A stretch of 64,000 nt of DNA from NCBI RefSeq assembly GCF_003854935.1, contig NZ_CP033970.1, forward strand, positions 868,001 through 932,000, given 5' to 3'. This document shows positions 1 through 8,794 of the stretch, one piece after another. Both the position numbers and the translations under genes were made by a program. Origin of the DNA: Cupriavidus pauculus. GTDB taxonomy: Bacteria > Pseudomonadota > Gammaproteobacteria > Burkholderiales > Burkholderiaceae. The notes below the pieces were generated by a model, which was not told the origin of the DNA, ran no database searches, and was given only the letters and a program-made list of their open reading frames with translations. Each line of letters opens with the position of its first letter. Position 1 is the stretch's first letter.

Positions 1-2
1 TG

Positions 3-578
3 GTGTTCGACAACTGCCAGGTCATGGGCCGCCACCAGTACGTGTCCGGCCAGGGGCCCACGGCGCAGGGGCGGGCCGTCTATCGCAACTGCGATTTCGT
101 GAACTACACGCACCCGGACGAGGCGCTGATGTTCGCCGAATCGGGCAACCAGCTCGGCCGGCGCCGGGTGGTAACGCTGGAGGGCTGCCGCGGCAACAGC
201 GCGGCGGGCGTCTATGCCGATGCGGAAATCGGCTGGCATGTGGCGGCGTCGGCCACGGTGCGTACCAAGGTGGTCTCGCTGCGCAACGCGTTTGGCCGGC
301 TGCCGTCGCGTGCCGATGGCGCCCAGACCGTGATCCTGCCGCTCAACGCCATCGTCACCCGCGTCATGCTCGACGTGGGCGGCGGGGCGGGCAACTACGC
401 GATCGTGTCCGGCGACGCCGGCGCGGGGCCGCTGCTCAAGGCGGCGCGCCAGGCCGACGAGCGCATGCTGTTCCGCTGCAATACGCGCCAGCGCTGCACG
501 CTGAGCCTGGTGCCCGGCGCCGGCACCGAGCAGGCCGCCGGCGCCGATGCGGTGGCGCTGGTCGAATACATCGGCTGA
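3..578 (+). CDS. C-terminal part of a beta-helix-like protein (5' truncated by window edge)
   Basis: The reading frame is open from the first bases, so the true start lies upstream; position 3 is only the first in-frame GTG. About 191 residues are visible. The early part has short N/D/G-rich turns (FDNCQV, YRNCDFVNY, LEGCRG) spaced like the rungs of a right-handed parallel beta-helix, as in polysaccharide lyases. The C-terminal third looks like a compact beta domain. It lies tail-to-tail with the exopolysaccharide export genes, so a role in polysaccharide modification or degradation is possible. The family is not identified. Confidence 0.55.
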   Translation: MFDNCQVMGRHQYVSGQGPTAQGRAVYRNCDFVNYTHPDEALMFAESGNQLGRRRVVTLEGCRGNSAAGVYADAEIGWHVAASATVRTKVVSLRNAFGRLPSRADGAQTVILPLNAIVTRVMLDVGGGAGNYAIVSGDAGAGPLLKAARQADERMLFRCNTRQRCTLSLVPGAGTEQAAGADAVALVEYIG

Positions 579-607
579 TCCTCCGTATTCTCCTACCGCC
601 CTGTCGA

Positions 608-640
608 ACGCCCCGCGAAGCCGGGGGCGTTTCTCTTTCG
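608..640 (+). terminator. Rho-independent terminator of the first gene
   Basis: A 7-bp stem (ACGCCCC at 608-614 pairing with GGGGCGT at 624-630) is followed by TTCTCTTTC. It lies 30 bases after the stop codon of the rightward gene. Confidence 0.6.
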
Positions 641-671
641 CCCCGCCCACTCCCGACCGTACGGAACAAAC

Positions 672-699
672 AAAAAGGCCGCTTCCGGAGAAGCGGCCT
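672..699 (-). terminator. Rho-independent terminator of the wza-wzb-wzc operon
   Basis: A perfect 10-bp stem (AGGCCGCTTC at 676-685, GAAGCGGCCT at 690-699) has a 4-base loop. Read leftwards it is followed by TTTTTGTTTGTT. It sits 22 bases beyond the wzc stop codon, so it ends the leftward export operon. Confidence 0.85.
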
Positions 700-721
700 G
701 CGTGGTGGGCTGCGGCGCGGA

Positions 722-2971
722 TCAGGCGCGCTTGGCCTGCTCGCTGCCGTAGCGGTTCAGGTAGCGGTACTTGCCGAAGTGGTAGTGCGACCGGTACCAG
801 CGTCCCTCGACCTTCAGGCCGTTGAACAGCACGCCCTTGACCTCGCCCCCGGCCTGCTCGACCATGCGGCGCGCGGCGGTCAGTTCGGCGGCGGTGGTCT
901 TGTCGGCCCGGGCCACCATGAACACGGCGCCGGCCTTCGGGGCCAGGATGCCCGCGTCGGAGGCGGCCAGCACCGGCGGCGTGTCGATCAGCACCAGGTC
1001 GTAGCGAGTGCGCAGTTCGGCCAGCAGGTCGTCCATGTGCGGGCTCTGCAGCACATCGGCGGCCAGCGGGGGCTCCGCACCGGTGGCGATGAAGTCCAGC
1101 CCCGGCGCCACGTTCTTCTGGATGACGTCGTCCAGCCGCGCGCCGGTCAGCGCCTCGGTCAGGCCCGGCTTGCGCGTGACGTTGAAGCGCTCGTTCAGCG
1201 CGCCGCGGCGCAGGTCGGCATCGACCAGCACCACCTTGCGGCCGGCCGCGGCAGCCACCACCGCGAAGTTGGCGCTCAGGAACGACTTGCCGGCCTCGGG
1301 CGCGGGGCCCGTGAAGACCACCACGTGGTTGCGCGGCGCGCCCAGCAGCGCGAACTGCAGCGCCGTGCGGAAGCCGCGCAGGCTCTCGATGGCCGGGTCG
1401 TCTGGCTCGCCCAGCGCCAGCACGTCGCCGCCACCGCCCTTGGTGCGGGTCAGGCGGGCCTGCTGGGCGCTCATCGGGATCGTCGCGTAGACCGTCATGC
1501 CGCATTGCGATTCGATCTCGTCGGCATCGGTCACGCCGCCGTCGAACATGCGCCGGATCGCCACCACCAGCAGCGCCACCACGATGGCCATCACGCCGGA
1601 CGTGGCGCTGATCAGCATGCGGTTCGGGCGCACCGGCTTGAGCGGCACGTCGGCACCGTCGATCAGGCGCGCCGTGCCGACCTTGCTGGCCTTCACCAGG
1701 CGCAGTTGCTGGACGTCGTTGAGCAGCGACTGGTACAGCTCGGTGTTGACCTTCAGGTCGCGCATCAGGCGCAGCACGTTCTGCTCGACGTCTGGCAACT
1801 TCTGGATCTTGCCGGTCACGCCGTTGAGCTGGCCGGTCAGGCCGGCAATCTGGTTGTCCAGGATCTCGATGGTCGGGTGGTTGGTCGTGAACCGGGCGAT
1901 CAGTTCCTGGCGCTTCTGGCGCAGTTCCTGCAGCTTGGTCTGGATCTGCACCGACTGCGCCAGGATCAGCTTCGATTCCTCGCTCAGGTCGATGGTGCCG
2001 CGCTGGTTACGCATCGCGTTGTAGCGCGACTCGGCCGTCTCCATCTGCTGCTTGAGCTGCGGGAGCTGGCCTTCCAGGAAGTTGACCGACTTCTCGGCCT
2101 CGGCGGCCTTGCGGCGCAGGTTCTGCTCCACGTACTCGTTGCCGATCTCGTTCAGGATGGCCGCCGTGCGGGGCGCCGACGTGCCTTCCAGCGCCACGCC
2201 GATCACGCCGCTCTGCTTGCCGCGCTCGCCAATCATGAGCTGGTCCTGCAGGGTGGCGATGGCGGCGCCGCGCGGCACGCGGCGGACGTAGAACTGGGCA
2301 CCGGCGCGGCCGTCCAGCCGGCTCACGTCGATCGTCACCGCGCCGCTGGCCGTGGCCACGGTCAGCGGATGGCCCACCCGGCCCTCGGCCGTCTGGTCGC
2401 TGCTGGCAAACGCCAGGCGGTACTTGCCCTCGCCCAGCGCGGTGACCACCATGCGGCGGTCTTCCATCTGCGCGGGCACGTCCAGGCGATCCACCACGAT
2501 CGACTCGCTGCCCCAGGCAAAGCCGCCATAGCCGAACAGGCCCGGCGTGGACAGTTCCTTGTTGTAGCTGGCCAGCGACGCGCCCACCAGCGGGAAGTAG
2601 CGCGGCGTGGCCTCGATGTCCAGCCGCAGCGTGTCCACGGCCTTGCCGACCACCATGCGCGAGCGCAGCAACTCGATCTCGGCCGTGGCGGCCGGCTTGG
2701 CATCGAACACCGGCGAGATATTGGCCGCCATCTTGCTGGCCGTGTTGCCGGGGCTGGTGTCCTCCACCTGCACCAGGATGTCGGCGCGGTACACCGGGCG
2801 CGCCAGGAACGCATACAGCAGGCCGAGCCCGAGGATGGCCGCGGCGACGAACACGAATGTCCACCTGTACCGCACCAGCACATCGACGTAGGACGTCATG
2901 TCCATGGGCTTGTCGTTGTCTTCCCATGTATCGGGAGCGGGCTCCCGGAAATTCCTTACGTTGCTCATCAT
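722..2971 (-). CDS. wzc: Polysaccharide co-polymerase / bacterial tyrosine kinase (Wzc/EpsB-like)
   Basis: Inner-membrane chain-length regulator fused to a BY-kinase. It controls assembly of a Wzx/Wzy-type exopolysaccharide by cycles of tyrosine autophosphorylation. The 749 residues start with a Wzz domain and TM1 near 38-56, followed by a long periplasmic coiled-coil region and TM2 near 455-475. The cytoplasmic kinase has Walker A GPAPEAGKS (K562), Walker A' VVLVDADLRRG (580-590) and Walker B LVLIDTPP (659-666). The C-terminus carries a tyrosine cluster (RWYRSHYHFGKYRYLNRY), the usual autophosphorylation site. Its ATG overlaps the phosphatase stop as ATGA, so translation is probably coupled. 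Length and domain order match full-length family members. Confidence 0.93.
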   Translation of the reverse strand: MMSNVRNFREPAPDTWEDNDKPMDMTSYVDVLVRYRWTFVFVAAAILGLGLLYAFLARPVYRADILVQVEDTSPGNTASKMAANISPVFDAKPAATAEIELLRSRMVVGKAVDTLRLDIEATPRYFPLVGASLASYNKELSTPGLFGYGGFAWGSESIVVDRLDVPAQMEDRRMVVTALGEGKYRLAFASSDQTAEGRVGHPLTVATASGAVTIDVSRLDGRAGAQFYVRRVPRGAAIATLQDQLMIGERGKQSGVIGVALEGTSAPRTAAILNEIGNEYVEQNLRRKAAEAEKSVNFLEGQLPQLKQQMETAESRYNAMRNQRGTIDLSEESKLILAQSVQIQTKLQELRQKRQELIARFTTNHPTIEILDNQIAGLTGQLNGVTGKIQKLPDVEQNVLRLMRDLKVNTELYQSLLNDVQQLRLVKASKVGTARLIDGADVPLKPVRPNRMLISATSGVMAIVVALLVVAIRRMFDGGVTDADEIESQCGMTVYATIPMSAQQARLTRTKGGGGDVLALGEPDDPAIESLRGFRTALQFALLGAPRNHVVVFTGPAPEAGKSFLSANFAVVAAAAGRKVVLVDADLRRGALNERFNVTRKPGLTEALTGARLDDVIQKNVAPGLDFIATGAEPPLAADVLQSPHMDDLLAELRTRYDLVLIDTPPVLAASDAGILAPKAGAVFMVARADKTTAAELTAARRMVEQAGGEVKGVLFNGLKVEGRWYRSHYHFGKYRYLNRYGSEQAKRA

Positions 2972-3462
2972 GCCTCTCCGTGGCGGTGGGTCGGCTCGGC
3001 CGCGTGGATGCGTGCCGACCAGGATTCAACACCTTTCTTGATCAAACCTAGCGCGATGACGAACATGCTCTGCGAGCCGCCAAACGGATCGGGCACGTCG
3101 GCCTGCTGCTGCTCGCACAGGCGATGGGTCTTGCCGCGCGCATGCGGGTACAGCGCTTCCACCGCGTCGCGTTGTTCCTCGTCCATCACCAGCACCAGGT
3201 CGGCGCCGGCCACCAGCGTGGCGTCCAGCGCGCGGGCGCGATGCTGGCTCAGGTCGTCTCCCTCGATGGCCAGCAGCCGCACGGCGCGCGGGTCCGCCGT
3301 GGCGCCCACAGGCGGTGCCAGGCCGGCCGACAGCACGCGGCACCCGGGCAGTGCCCGGCTCAGCAGCGCCGCCGCCATGGGACTGCGGCAGCGGTTGCCG
3401 ATGCAGATCACCAGGATCGAGCGGACCATTTGCGCCCCGAACGTGCCCAGGACGGCGCTCAT
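2968..3462 (-). CDS. wzb: Low-molecular-weight protein-tyrosine phosphatase (Wzb/EpsP-like)
   Basis: Dephosphorylates the C-terminal tyrosines of the adjacent kinase, the standard partner arrangement in exopolysaccharide operons. The P-loop is CIGNRCRSP (C-x5-R-S) close to the N-terminus, and the general-acid DP pair lies in ADVPDPFGG near the C-terminus. I chose the start at 3462 because its ATG overlaps the wza stop as ATGA. An internal ATG at 3429 (MVRSILV) would give a protein closer to the usual 150 residues and is a real alternative. Neither start has a strong Shine-Dalgarno. The 3' end overlaps wzc by four bases. Confidence 0.88.
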   Translation of the reverse strand: MSAVLGTFGAQMVRSILVICIGNRCRSPMAAALLSRALPGCRVLSAGLAPPVGATADPRAVRLLAIEGDDLSQHRARALDATLVAGADLVLVMDEEQRDAVEALYPHARGKTHRLCEQQQADVPDPFGGSQSMFVIALGLIKKGVESWSARIHAAEPTHRHGEA

Positions 3463-4622
3463 GGCCGCGCGATGCTGGCCGTGCCGACCACCGGCTGGAT
3501 CAGCAGCGTCATCACGCGGCTCCAGCGCACGAGGTCGCGCGCGTCCACGTAGACCACGTCCTTGGGTTCCAGCTCGAAGCTTTCCGCGATGGCCAGCGCC
3601 ACGGGCGAGGTGCCGTCCAGGTGGTACACCTTGGGCTTGCCCTCGTTGGTCTTGCGGATCACGAAGATCTGCTCGGCGTTGGCCGACGCCGGATTCACGC
3701 CGCCGGCATCGCCAAGCGCCTCGTTGAGCGTCATGCGGCCGTTGCGCATCAGCAGTGACGACGGCTTGACCACTTCGCCCGTGACGAAGATCTTGCTGTC
3801 CTCGCGCTGTTCCACGCGCACGATGTCGCCCGAGCGCAGCAGGATGCGGGACGGGTCGGTGCCCTTGGCCAGCAGCGCCGGGATGTTCACGTACCAGCTG
3901 CGCTCGCCGCGCGTGACGCGCACGCGGCTGTTGTCGCCGGTCAGGTTCAGCACGCCGCCGGCGCGGTTCAGCGCCTCGACCAGCGTCATCGGCGCATCGT
4001 CGATGGCCAGCATGCCCGGGGTCTTGACCTCGCCGTCGACGTACACGCGCTGGCTGCGGAAGCCCAGCACGCGCACCGTCATCTGCGGGTCGCGCACCAC
4101 GCGCGACAGGATGCGCGCCATCTCGTCGCGCACCTCGTTGGCGGTCTTGCCGGCCACCTTCATCACGCCCGCGTACGGAAACTGGATGTCGCCGGCGGGG
4201 CTGACCACGTAGCCCGGCATGTTGGAGCCGCCGCTGGAGGTGGGAATCTCGAAGGCGGCGCCGATGCTGTACGTCTGCGTCGGGAACACGAGTTCGGGGT
4301 GGTCCCAGACCACCACGGAGATGATGTCGCCCGGGCCGATGCGGTACGGCGAGGGCGTGGCGAACAGTTCCTCCACGCCGGAATTGGCCGGCTTGGCCCG
4401 GGTCTGCTGCTCGCGCACCAGCTCCAGCGTGATCGGCGTGACATCGGGCATCGAGTCGGGGCTCACGGCGCTGACCGGGGCGTTGGCACTGAACTGCATG
4501 CCCGGCGCCGCGGCGCAGGCGCCCAGCAGCAGGGCGGCACCCGCGGACGCCAGCATGGCGCCCAGCGAGCGGAGGGATCGGGCGTCGCACCGGCGTGCGG
4601 TGCGGTTCTGGCTTGTATTCAC
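3459..4622 (-). CDS. wza: Outer-membrane polysaccharide export lipoprotein (Wza-like)
   Basis: Forms the outer-membrane channel through which the exopolysaccharide leaves the cell. From a GTG at 4622 preceded by GGAGAG, the protein has 387 residues. A lipoprotein signal ends in LLLGAC (Cys36), consistent with an acylated N-terminus. The polysaccharide-export domain follows (YRIGPGDIISVVVWDHPEL), then two SLBB-type segments (YVDGEVKTPGML and FVTGEVVKPSSL). An upstream in-frame ATG at 4700 would place about 26 polar residues before the signal and is less likely. It is the first gene of the leftward wza-wzb-wzc operon, divergent from the deacetylase gene at 4860. Confidence 0.9.
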   Translation of the reverse strand: MNTSQNRTARRCDARSLRSLGAMLASAGAALLLGACAAAPGMQFSANAPVSAVSPDSMPDVTPITLELVREQQTRAKPANSGVEELFATPSPYRIGPGDIISVVVWDHPELVFPTQTYSIGAAFEIPTSSGGSNMPGYVVSPAGDIQFPYAGVMKVAGKTANEVRDEMARILSRVVRDPQMTVRVLGFRSQRVYVDGEVKTPGMLAIDDAPMTLVEALNRAGGVLNLTGDNSRVRVTRGERSWYVNIPALLAKGTDPSRILLRSGDIVRVEQREDSKIFVTGEVVKPSSLLMRNGRMTLNEALGDAGGVNPASANAEQIFVIRKTNEGKPKVYHLDGTSPVALAIAESFELEPKDVVYVDARDLVRWSRVMTLLIQPVVGTASIARP

Positions 4623-4859
4623 GGCGTACTCTCCCCAGTCGGTGAAATGGGACACGGCATCGCTGTCTTCCGCGACTGAATGCATCGTAGGAGTCTGCAA
4701 AGTGCACTATCGGTGCGCTCTCGCACATTGATGCCGGGGGGCCCCCGGATAACGTTGCGTATCGCACCGAACGCGCGCTGCGGTGCCGCATATCGTCGGT
4801 CTTGCCGGCACGGTGCCGGCCCATGCCAGGGCGTTCCGGGCAAACCACGGGAGAACAAG

Positions 4860-5621
4860 ATGAGGGGCGTGATCATCAATGCCGACGACTTCGGCTACGA
4901 CGACGATACCTTTCGCGCGACGGTGGCCTGCTTCGATGCCGGCCTGCTGACCAGCGCCACGATCCTGGCCGGGCGGCCGGCCACCGCACAGGCGTGCCGC
5001 TACGCGCGCGACCACGCCAGACGCTTTTCCTTCGGGCTGCATTTCAACATCGTGGAAGGCTGGCGGCCGCAGGGGGCGTCGGCCACGCTGTGCCGCAAGG
5101 ACGGCTCGCTGTTCCCGCCGAAGATCCAGCGCGCGCGGGCCATGGCCGGGCTGATCGATGCCGCCGACATCCGGCGCGAGTTCCGGATGCAGCTGGAGGA
5201 AGTGCGCGACCAGGGCGTGGACGTGTCCCACGTGGACGGCCACGGCCACATGCACAAGTACCCGGCCATCATGCGCGTGCTGCGCGAGGAAATGCTGCGC
5301 GCCGGCATCACGCGCGTGCGCCGGCCCCAGAACTGCTATTTCATGAAGAACCACGTGCGCGGCGCGATGAACGTGCTGCTGCTGCGTCACTTCGGCGGGC
5401 TGCGCAGCCCGGACTTCTACGTCGGCGCCGACACGCGCCAGCGCGGCTGGGCGCTGCAGCTGCCGGCCATCCTGCCCGAGGGCGTGACCGAGATGTCGGT
5501 GCATCCGGGCTACACCGAGACCTGGCGCCAGGAGGAAGGCGCGCCGCTGATGGAGCCCGAGCCGCTGGGTACGGTGCTCAAGCAGGCCGGCATCGTGCTG
5601 ATGCGTTATCACGACATCTGA
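4860..5621 (+). CDS. ChbG/YdjC-family carbohydrate deacetylase
   Basis: Family members are metal-dependent deacetylases of acetylated oligosaccharides. The ATG at 4860 follows CGGGAGAACAAG and gives 253 residues. Family motifs are present: INADDFG at residues 6-12 (metal-binding Asp pair), the GLHFN segment, HVDGHGHMH (metal-binding His cluster) and SVHPGY near the C-terminus. It stands alone on the plus strand, divergent from wza and convergent with the first glycosyltransferase. Deacetylation of the exopolysaccharide or of a lipid-linked intermediate is the natural inference from its position; the substrate is unknown. Confidence 0.85.
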   Translation: MRGVIINADDFGYDDDTFRATVACFDAGLLTSATILAGRPATAQACRYARDHARRFSFGLHFNIVEGWRPQGASATLCRKDGSLFPPKIQRARAMAGLIDAADIRREFRMQLEEVRDQGVDVSHVDGHGHMHKYPAIMRVLREEMLRAGITRVRRPQNCYFMKNHVRGAMNVLLLRHFGGLRSPDFYVGADTRQRGWALQLPAILPEGVTEMSVHPGYTETWRQEEGAPLMEPEPLGTVLKQAGIVLMRYHDI

Positions 5622-5662
5622 GACGGGGCGGGCCGGCGGGGCCGGCGTGCGGAAGGCATCAG

Positions 5663-5683
5663 CCGGCGGCCCAGGGCCGCCGG
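5663..5683. other. GC-rich perfect hairpin between convergent genes
   Basis: CCGGCGGCCC and GGGCCGCCGG are separated by one base, making a near-perfect inverted repeat between the convergent deacetylase and glycosyltransferase stop codons. No T-tract follows on either strand. It may slow convergent transcription, but a terminator role is not proven. Confidence 0.4.
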
Positions 5684-5700
5684 TGTGCTTCATGCCGGCG

Positions 5701-6891
5701 TCAGCCGCCGGTGCCGGCGATGGCCGCCACGGTGCGGTCCAGCACCGCTTCCATGCGGCGGCGCTCGGCCCGGAAGTGATCCAGCAGTGCCGCCTTCTGG
5801 TCGTCGGCCAGCCCGTCGGGCGACGTCCGGTTGCGTAGCCAGGCAATCGCGTACTCGGCAAAGTCGGCGTCGCGCGGCACCAGCACGCCGTTGCGCGCGT
5901 CGATCATCGAGCCGATGCAGCCGCGGTCATGGGCGATGGTCGGCACGCCGTGGCTGTGGGCTTCCAGCAGGATCAGCGGCGCGGCCTCGTTGTGGTAGGT
6001 GGTGGGAAACAGCAGCACGTCGATGTCGCGGAAGAAATCCTCCTTCTGCTGGCCGTGCACGGGCCCCAGGTAGCGCACGCACGGCGTGCGCGCCAGTTCG
6101 GCGTCGAAGCGGGCGCGGATGTCGGCCGCCACCGGCCCGGCAATGCGCGCGCAGACCGGGATGCCGATCTCCTGCGCCAGCCGCACCGTCTCGAAGAACG
6201 TGAAGATGCCCTTGGCCGCCGTGATGTTCGACAGGAAGCCGACGTTGACCGATGCGCGGGGCGGGGTCTCGGCCGCCGGCGCCGTGCCCGGCAGGTCGAT
6301 CAGGCTCAGGTTCGACAGCACCTGCACGTTGGCCGGCGCCAGCCCGTAGATGCGCGACAGCTCGGCGCCCATCAGCTCGCACAGCACCAGGTGCCGGCCA
6401 CGCGGCGCGCAACGCATGATCAGCCGCGTGTACCACGTGGGCTGGTTGATGTAGGCGAAGCTGTGGTGATGGAAGTAGACCGCCATGCCGGCGCGGTGCG
6501 CCAGCGCCACGAACGGCGCATCGAGCAGTTGCCCGAAGCCGCCGGACAGGCCCAGGTACAGCGTGTGCGGCCGGTCCTTGGCCAGCAGCCGGCCCATGCG
6601 CCAGAGCTGGCGCGCGCGGTTGGCCAGCGCCTGCACCCCGGCCAGCCGGCCCGACGTGCGCCGGGCCACGTCCAGCACCACCACGGGCGCGCGTTCGCGG
6701 ATGCGGTCCAGCATGCGCTGGTTCGATGCCGAGAAACCGTTGTGCGGTGGGGGCAGCGGCCCCAGGAACACCACCGGCCGCACCAGCGCCGCCGGCGTGC
6801 CGGCGGTTTCGTGGCGGTGCAGCGGCGCGGCGGGCGTGCCGCTGTCGGCGGGCTGCTTGGCGATGGGGCCGAAAGCGCTGGGTACGGTCAT
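5701..6891 (-). CDS. Glycosyltransferase, GT-B fold (GT4-like)
   Basis: Probable cytoplasmic sugar transferase building the exopolysaccharide repeat unit. It has 396 residues. After a variable N-terminal tail, the first Rossmann half begins at VVFLGPLPPPHNGFS. The second half holds a conserved nucleotide-sugar segment (FLSNITAAKGIFTFFE) and the E-x7-E motif region (NEAAPLILLEAHSHGVP) typical of GT4. The start ATG overlaps the stop of the next upstream glycosyltransferase as ATGA, so the two are one transcriptional and translational unit. Donor and acceptor cannot be told from sequence. Confidence 0.85.
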   Translation of the reverse strand: MTVPSAFGPIAKQPADSGTPAAPLHRHETAGTPAALVRPVVFLGPLPPPHNGFSASNQRMLDRIRERAPVVVLDVARRTSGRLAGVQALANRARQLWRMGRLLAKDRPHTLYLGLSGGFGQLLDAPFVALAHRAGMAVYFHHHSFAYINQPTWYTRLIMRCAPRGRHLVLCELMGAELSRIYGLAPANVQVLSNLSLIDLPGTAPAAETPPRASVNVGFLSNITAAKGIFTFFETVRLAQEIGIPVCARIAGPVAADIRARFDAELARTPCVRYLGPVHGQQKEDFFRDIDVLLFPTTYHNEAAPLILLEAHSHGVPTIAHDRGCIGSMIDARNGVLVPRDADFAEYAIAWLRNRTSPDGLADDQKAALLDHFRAERRRMEAVLDRTVAAIAGTGG

Positions 6892-8033
6892 GCTCGTGCG
6901 TCCTCAAGAATCTTCAGGCAGCCTTCCATGATCGACCGGCCGGCACACGCGGGCGTGTACTGGGCGGCCACGTCAAGGCAATGCTGCATCGTGGCGCCGA
7001 CGTCGGCAAAGGTCTGTCTGGCCTGCAACAGCGCGCGGGTCAGGTCCGCCACGTCGCGCGTGGCGAACGTGTGGCCCGTGACGCCTTCCTGCACCAGTTC
7101 GGGAATGCAGCCACAGCAGTCGCTGGCCACGATGGGGCAGCCGTAGCTGAGGGCCTCGTTCACCACCAGCCCCCACGCCTCGGTGTGGCTCGGCAGCACC
7201 AGGCAGGTCGCCCTGGCGTACTGCTGCGCGAGCTGGTCGATATCCATCGCACCCAGAAACCGCACCGCGCCGCCCAGGCTCAGCGATTCGGCCAGTTGCG
7301 GCAGCTGCTCCGATTCCACCAGCGGCCCGGCCAGCACCAGCGTGGCCGACGGCTGCTGCCGGCGCACGTCGACGAAGGCGCGCAGCAAGTCCTCGATGCC
7401 CTTGGCGCGGCACACCAGCCCGACGAACAGGTAGCGCGGCGCGTCGGGCGGCGCGGCATTGGCCAGCCGCATGCTGGCGGCCGTCTGCGCGCTGTACGTG
7501 TGCGGCAGCGCCGCCGCCTGGCAGCGATAGACGATGCGCGCTGGGTCCGCGCCCATGGCGATCACGTACTCGGCCGAGCGCTGGCCGTAGACGAAGATGC
7601 CGTCGCACTGGCGGAAGAAGAAGCGCTTGAGCCGCCGCTTGAACGGGCGGTCGGCCTGGTCGCGCATGGTGGAATCGCAAAACACGCCGCGGCGCTTGCC
7701 GGTCAGCATGCATGCGGCCAGCATGGCCCAGAACTCCACGCGGTGGTAGCCCGGCATCACGATCAGCCGGCTGCGCGAGCGGAACACCTGCTGCATCAGC
7801 CGCAGCGACACCTTCCACGCGGGAATGGTCTCGTAGGGTGCGTCGAACAGGATCTGGTACGGATAGCGGTGGTAGCTGGTGTCCACGCCGCTGTACGCGG
7901 AGCGCCCGTAGCCGGTGGCGGAGATGTGGAAGAAGCGCACGTCCTGCCCGTGGCCGCGGGCGTGCGAGAACGCTTCGGTGAAGACGGCACCCTTGTACTT
8001 GGGCCATAGCATGTTGTGGTAGATGTCGATCAT
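6888..8033 (-). CDS. Glycosyltransferase family 4 protein
   Basis: Second GT-B transferase of the repeat-unit pathway. I placed the start at the ATG at 8033 (MIDIYHNMLW) because AGGGA lies 7 bases upstream and family homology begins there; an upstream extension to 8234 is low-complexity and overlaps the acetyltransferase. The 381-residue product has the GT4 core: YLFVGLVCRAKGIEDLLRAF (acceptor/donor hinge), LGAMDIDQLAQQYARA, and the E-x7-E region SHTEAWGLVVNEALSYGCP. It lies 37 bases downstream of the acetyltransferase gene and overlaps the following glycosyltransferase by ATGA. Confidence 0.87.
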   Translation of the reverse strand: MIDIYHNMLWPKYKGAVFTEAFSHARGHGQDVRFFHISATGYGRSAYSGVDTSYHRYPYQILFDAPYETIPAWKVSLRLMQQVFRSRSRLIVMPGYHRVEFWAMLAACMLTGKRRGVFCDSTMRDQADRPFKRRLKRFFFRQCDGIFVYGQRSAEYVIAMGADPARIVYRCQAAALPHTYSAQTAASMRLANAAPPDAPRYLFVGLVCRAKGIEDLLRAFVDVRRQQPSATLVLAGPLVESEQLPQLAESLSLGGAVRFLGAMDIDQLAQQYARATCLVLPSHTEAWGLVVNEALSYGCPIVASDCCGCIPELVQEGVTGHTFATRDVADLTRALLQARQTFADVGATMQHCLDVAAQYTPACAGRSIMEGCLKILEDARA

Positions 8034-8070
8034 CGTCAGTCCCTGGGCTGCGAAAGGGCCCGGCGGCCGT

Positions 8071-8691
8071 CTAGTTGGCGTGGAGGGCATCCACGTCGAG
8101 CGGTGCTCGGGCGGAAAGCGGCGACGGTGCGGCGTGCGGCGCGGCATCGTCGAGTCGGGGGCGCAGCGGGCGGCAGGGGCTGCCCATGCAGACCATGCCG
8201 GCAGGCATGTCGCGGAACACCGCGCTGCGGGCACCGATCACGGCGCCGGGGCCGATCGTGACGCCGGGCGCCACGAACGAGTGGCTGGCCACCCAGGCTT
8301 CATCGCCGATGCGGATGGGACGGCCGCGGATGGCAAAGTCGCTGCGGCGGTAATCATGGTCGCCCGCGCACAGGTAGGTGAACTGGGACACCACGGCATG
8401 GTTGCCGATCTCGATCTCGGCCAGGCTGTACAGCTCGGCGCCGTCGCCAATCCACGCGTAGTCGCCGATGCGTACCTTCCACGGGTACGTCACGCGCACG
8501 CTGGGGCGGATGACCACGTGGCGGCCCACCTGCGCGCCAAAGCAGCGCAGCAGCCAGCGCCGGAAGCCGTTGGCGAACTGCGGCGAGCGGTGGAAGAGCA
8601 GGCTCTGGACGCACCACCAGAGCTGCACGGCCACGGCAGACCGGCCGCGGAAGTTCGGCGGCATCCTGAAGCTCGACAGATCCTGGAACAT
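8071..8691 (-). CDS. wcaF: Hexapeptide acetyltransferase, WcaF-like
   Basis: Likely adds O-acetyl groups to the exopolysaccharide repeat unit. It has 206 residues, with AAGGAG 9 bases before the ATG. The WcaF-type N-terminus (RGRSAVAVQLWW) is followed by left-handed beta-helix hexapeptide repeats (VGRHVVIRPSVRV, IGDYAWIGDGAELY, IEIGNHAVVSQFTYLCAGDHDY, IGPGAVIGARSAVF). The catalytic His is expected in the CAGDHD loop. The last 30 residues are a poorly conserved Ala/Pro-rich tail. It sits between the WcaI-like gene and two glycosyltransferases, all leftward. Confidence 0.88.
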   Translation of the reverse strand: MFQDLSSFRMPPNFRGRSAVAVQLWWCVQSLLFHRSPQFANGFRRWLLRCFGAQVGRHVVIRPSVRVTYPWKVRIGDYAWIGDGAELYSLAEIEIGNHAVVSQFTYLCAGDHDYRRSDFAIRGRPIRIGDEAWVASHSFVAPGVTIGPGAVIGARSAVFRDMPAGMVCMGSPCRPLRPRLDDAAPHAAPSPLSARAPLDVDALHAN

Positions 8692-8794
8692 GTTGCGGCT
8701 CCTTCAACCGGCCAGGCCGGGGGGCGATACCCTGATCGTGACGCTGCATTGCCGCATCGACCGTACGGCAGCCCACAAACGTGCGGACGGCGCG

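Noticed and set aside
779-3727. Very long plus-strand frame opposite wzc/wzb/wza
   Set aside because: It is a His/Arg/Gln/Ala-rich antisense frame created by codon bias; the minus strand carries well-conserved export genes with overlapping starts and stops.
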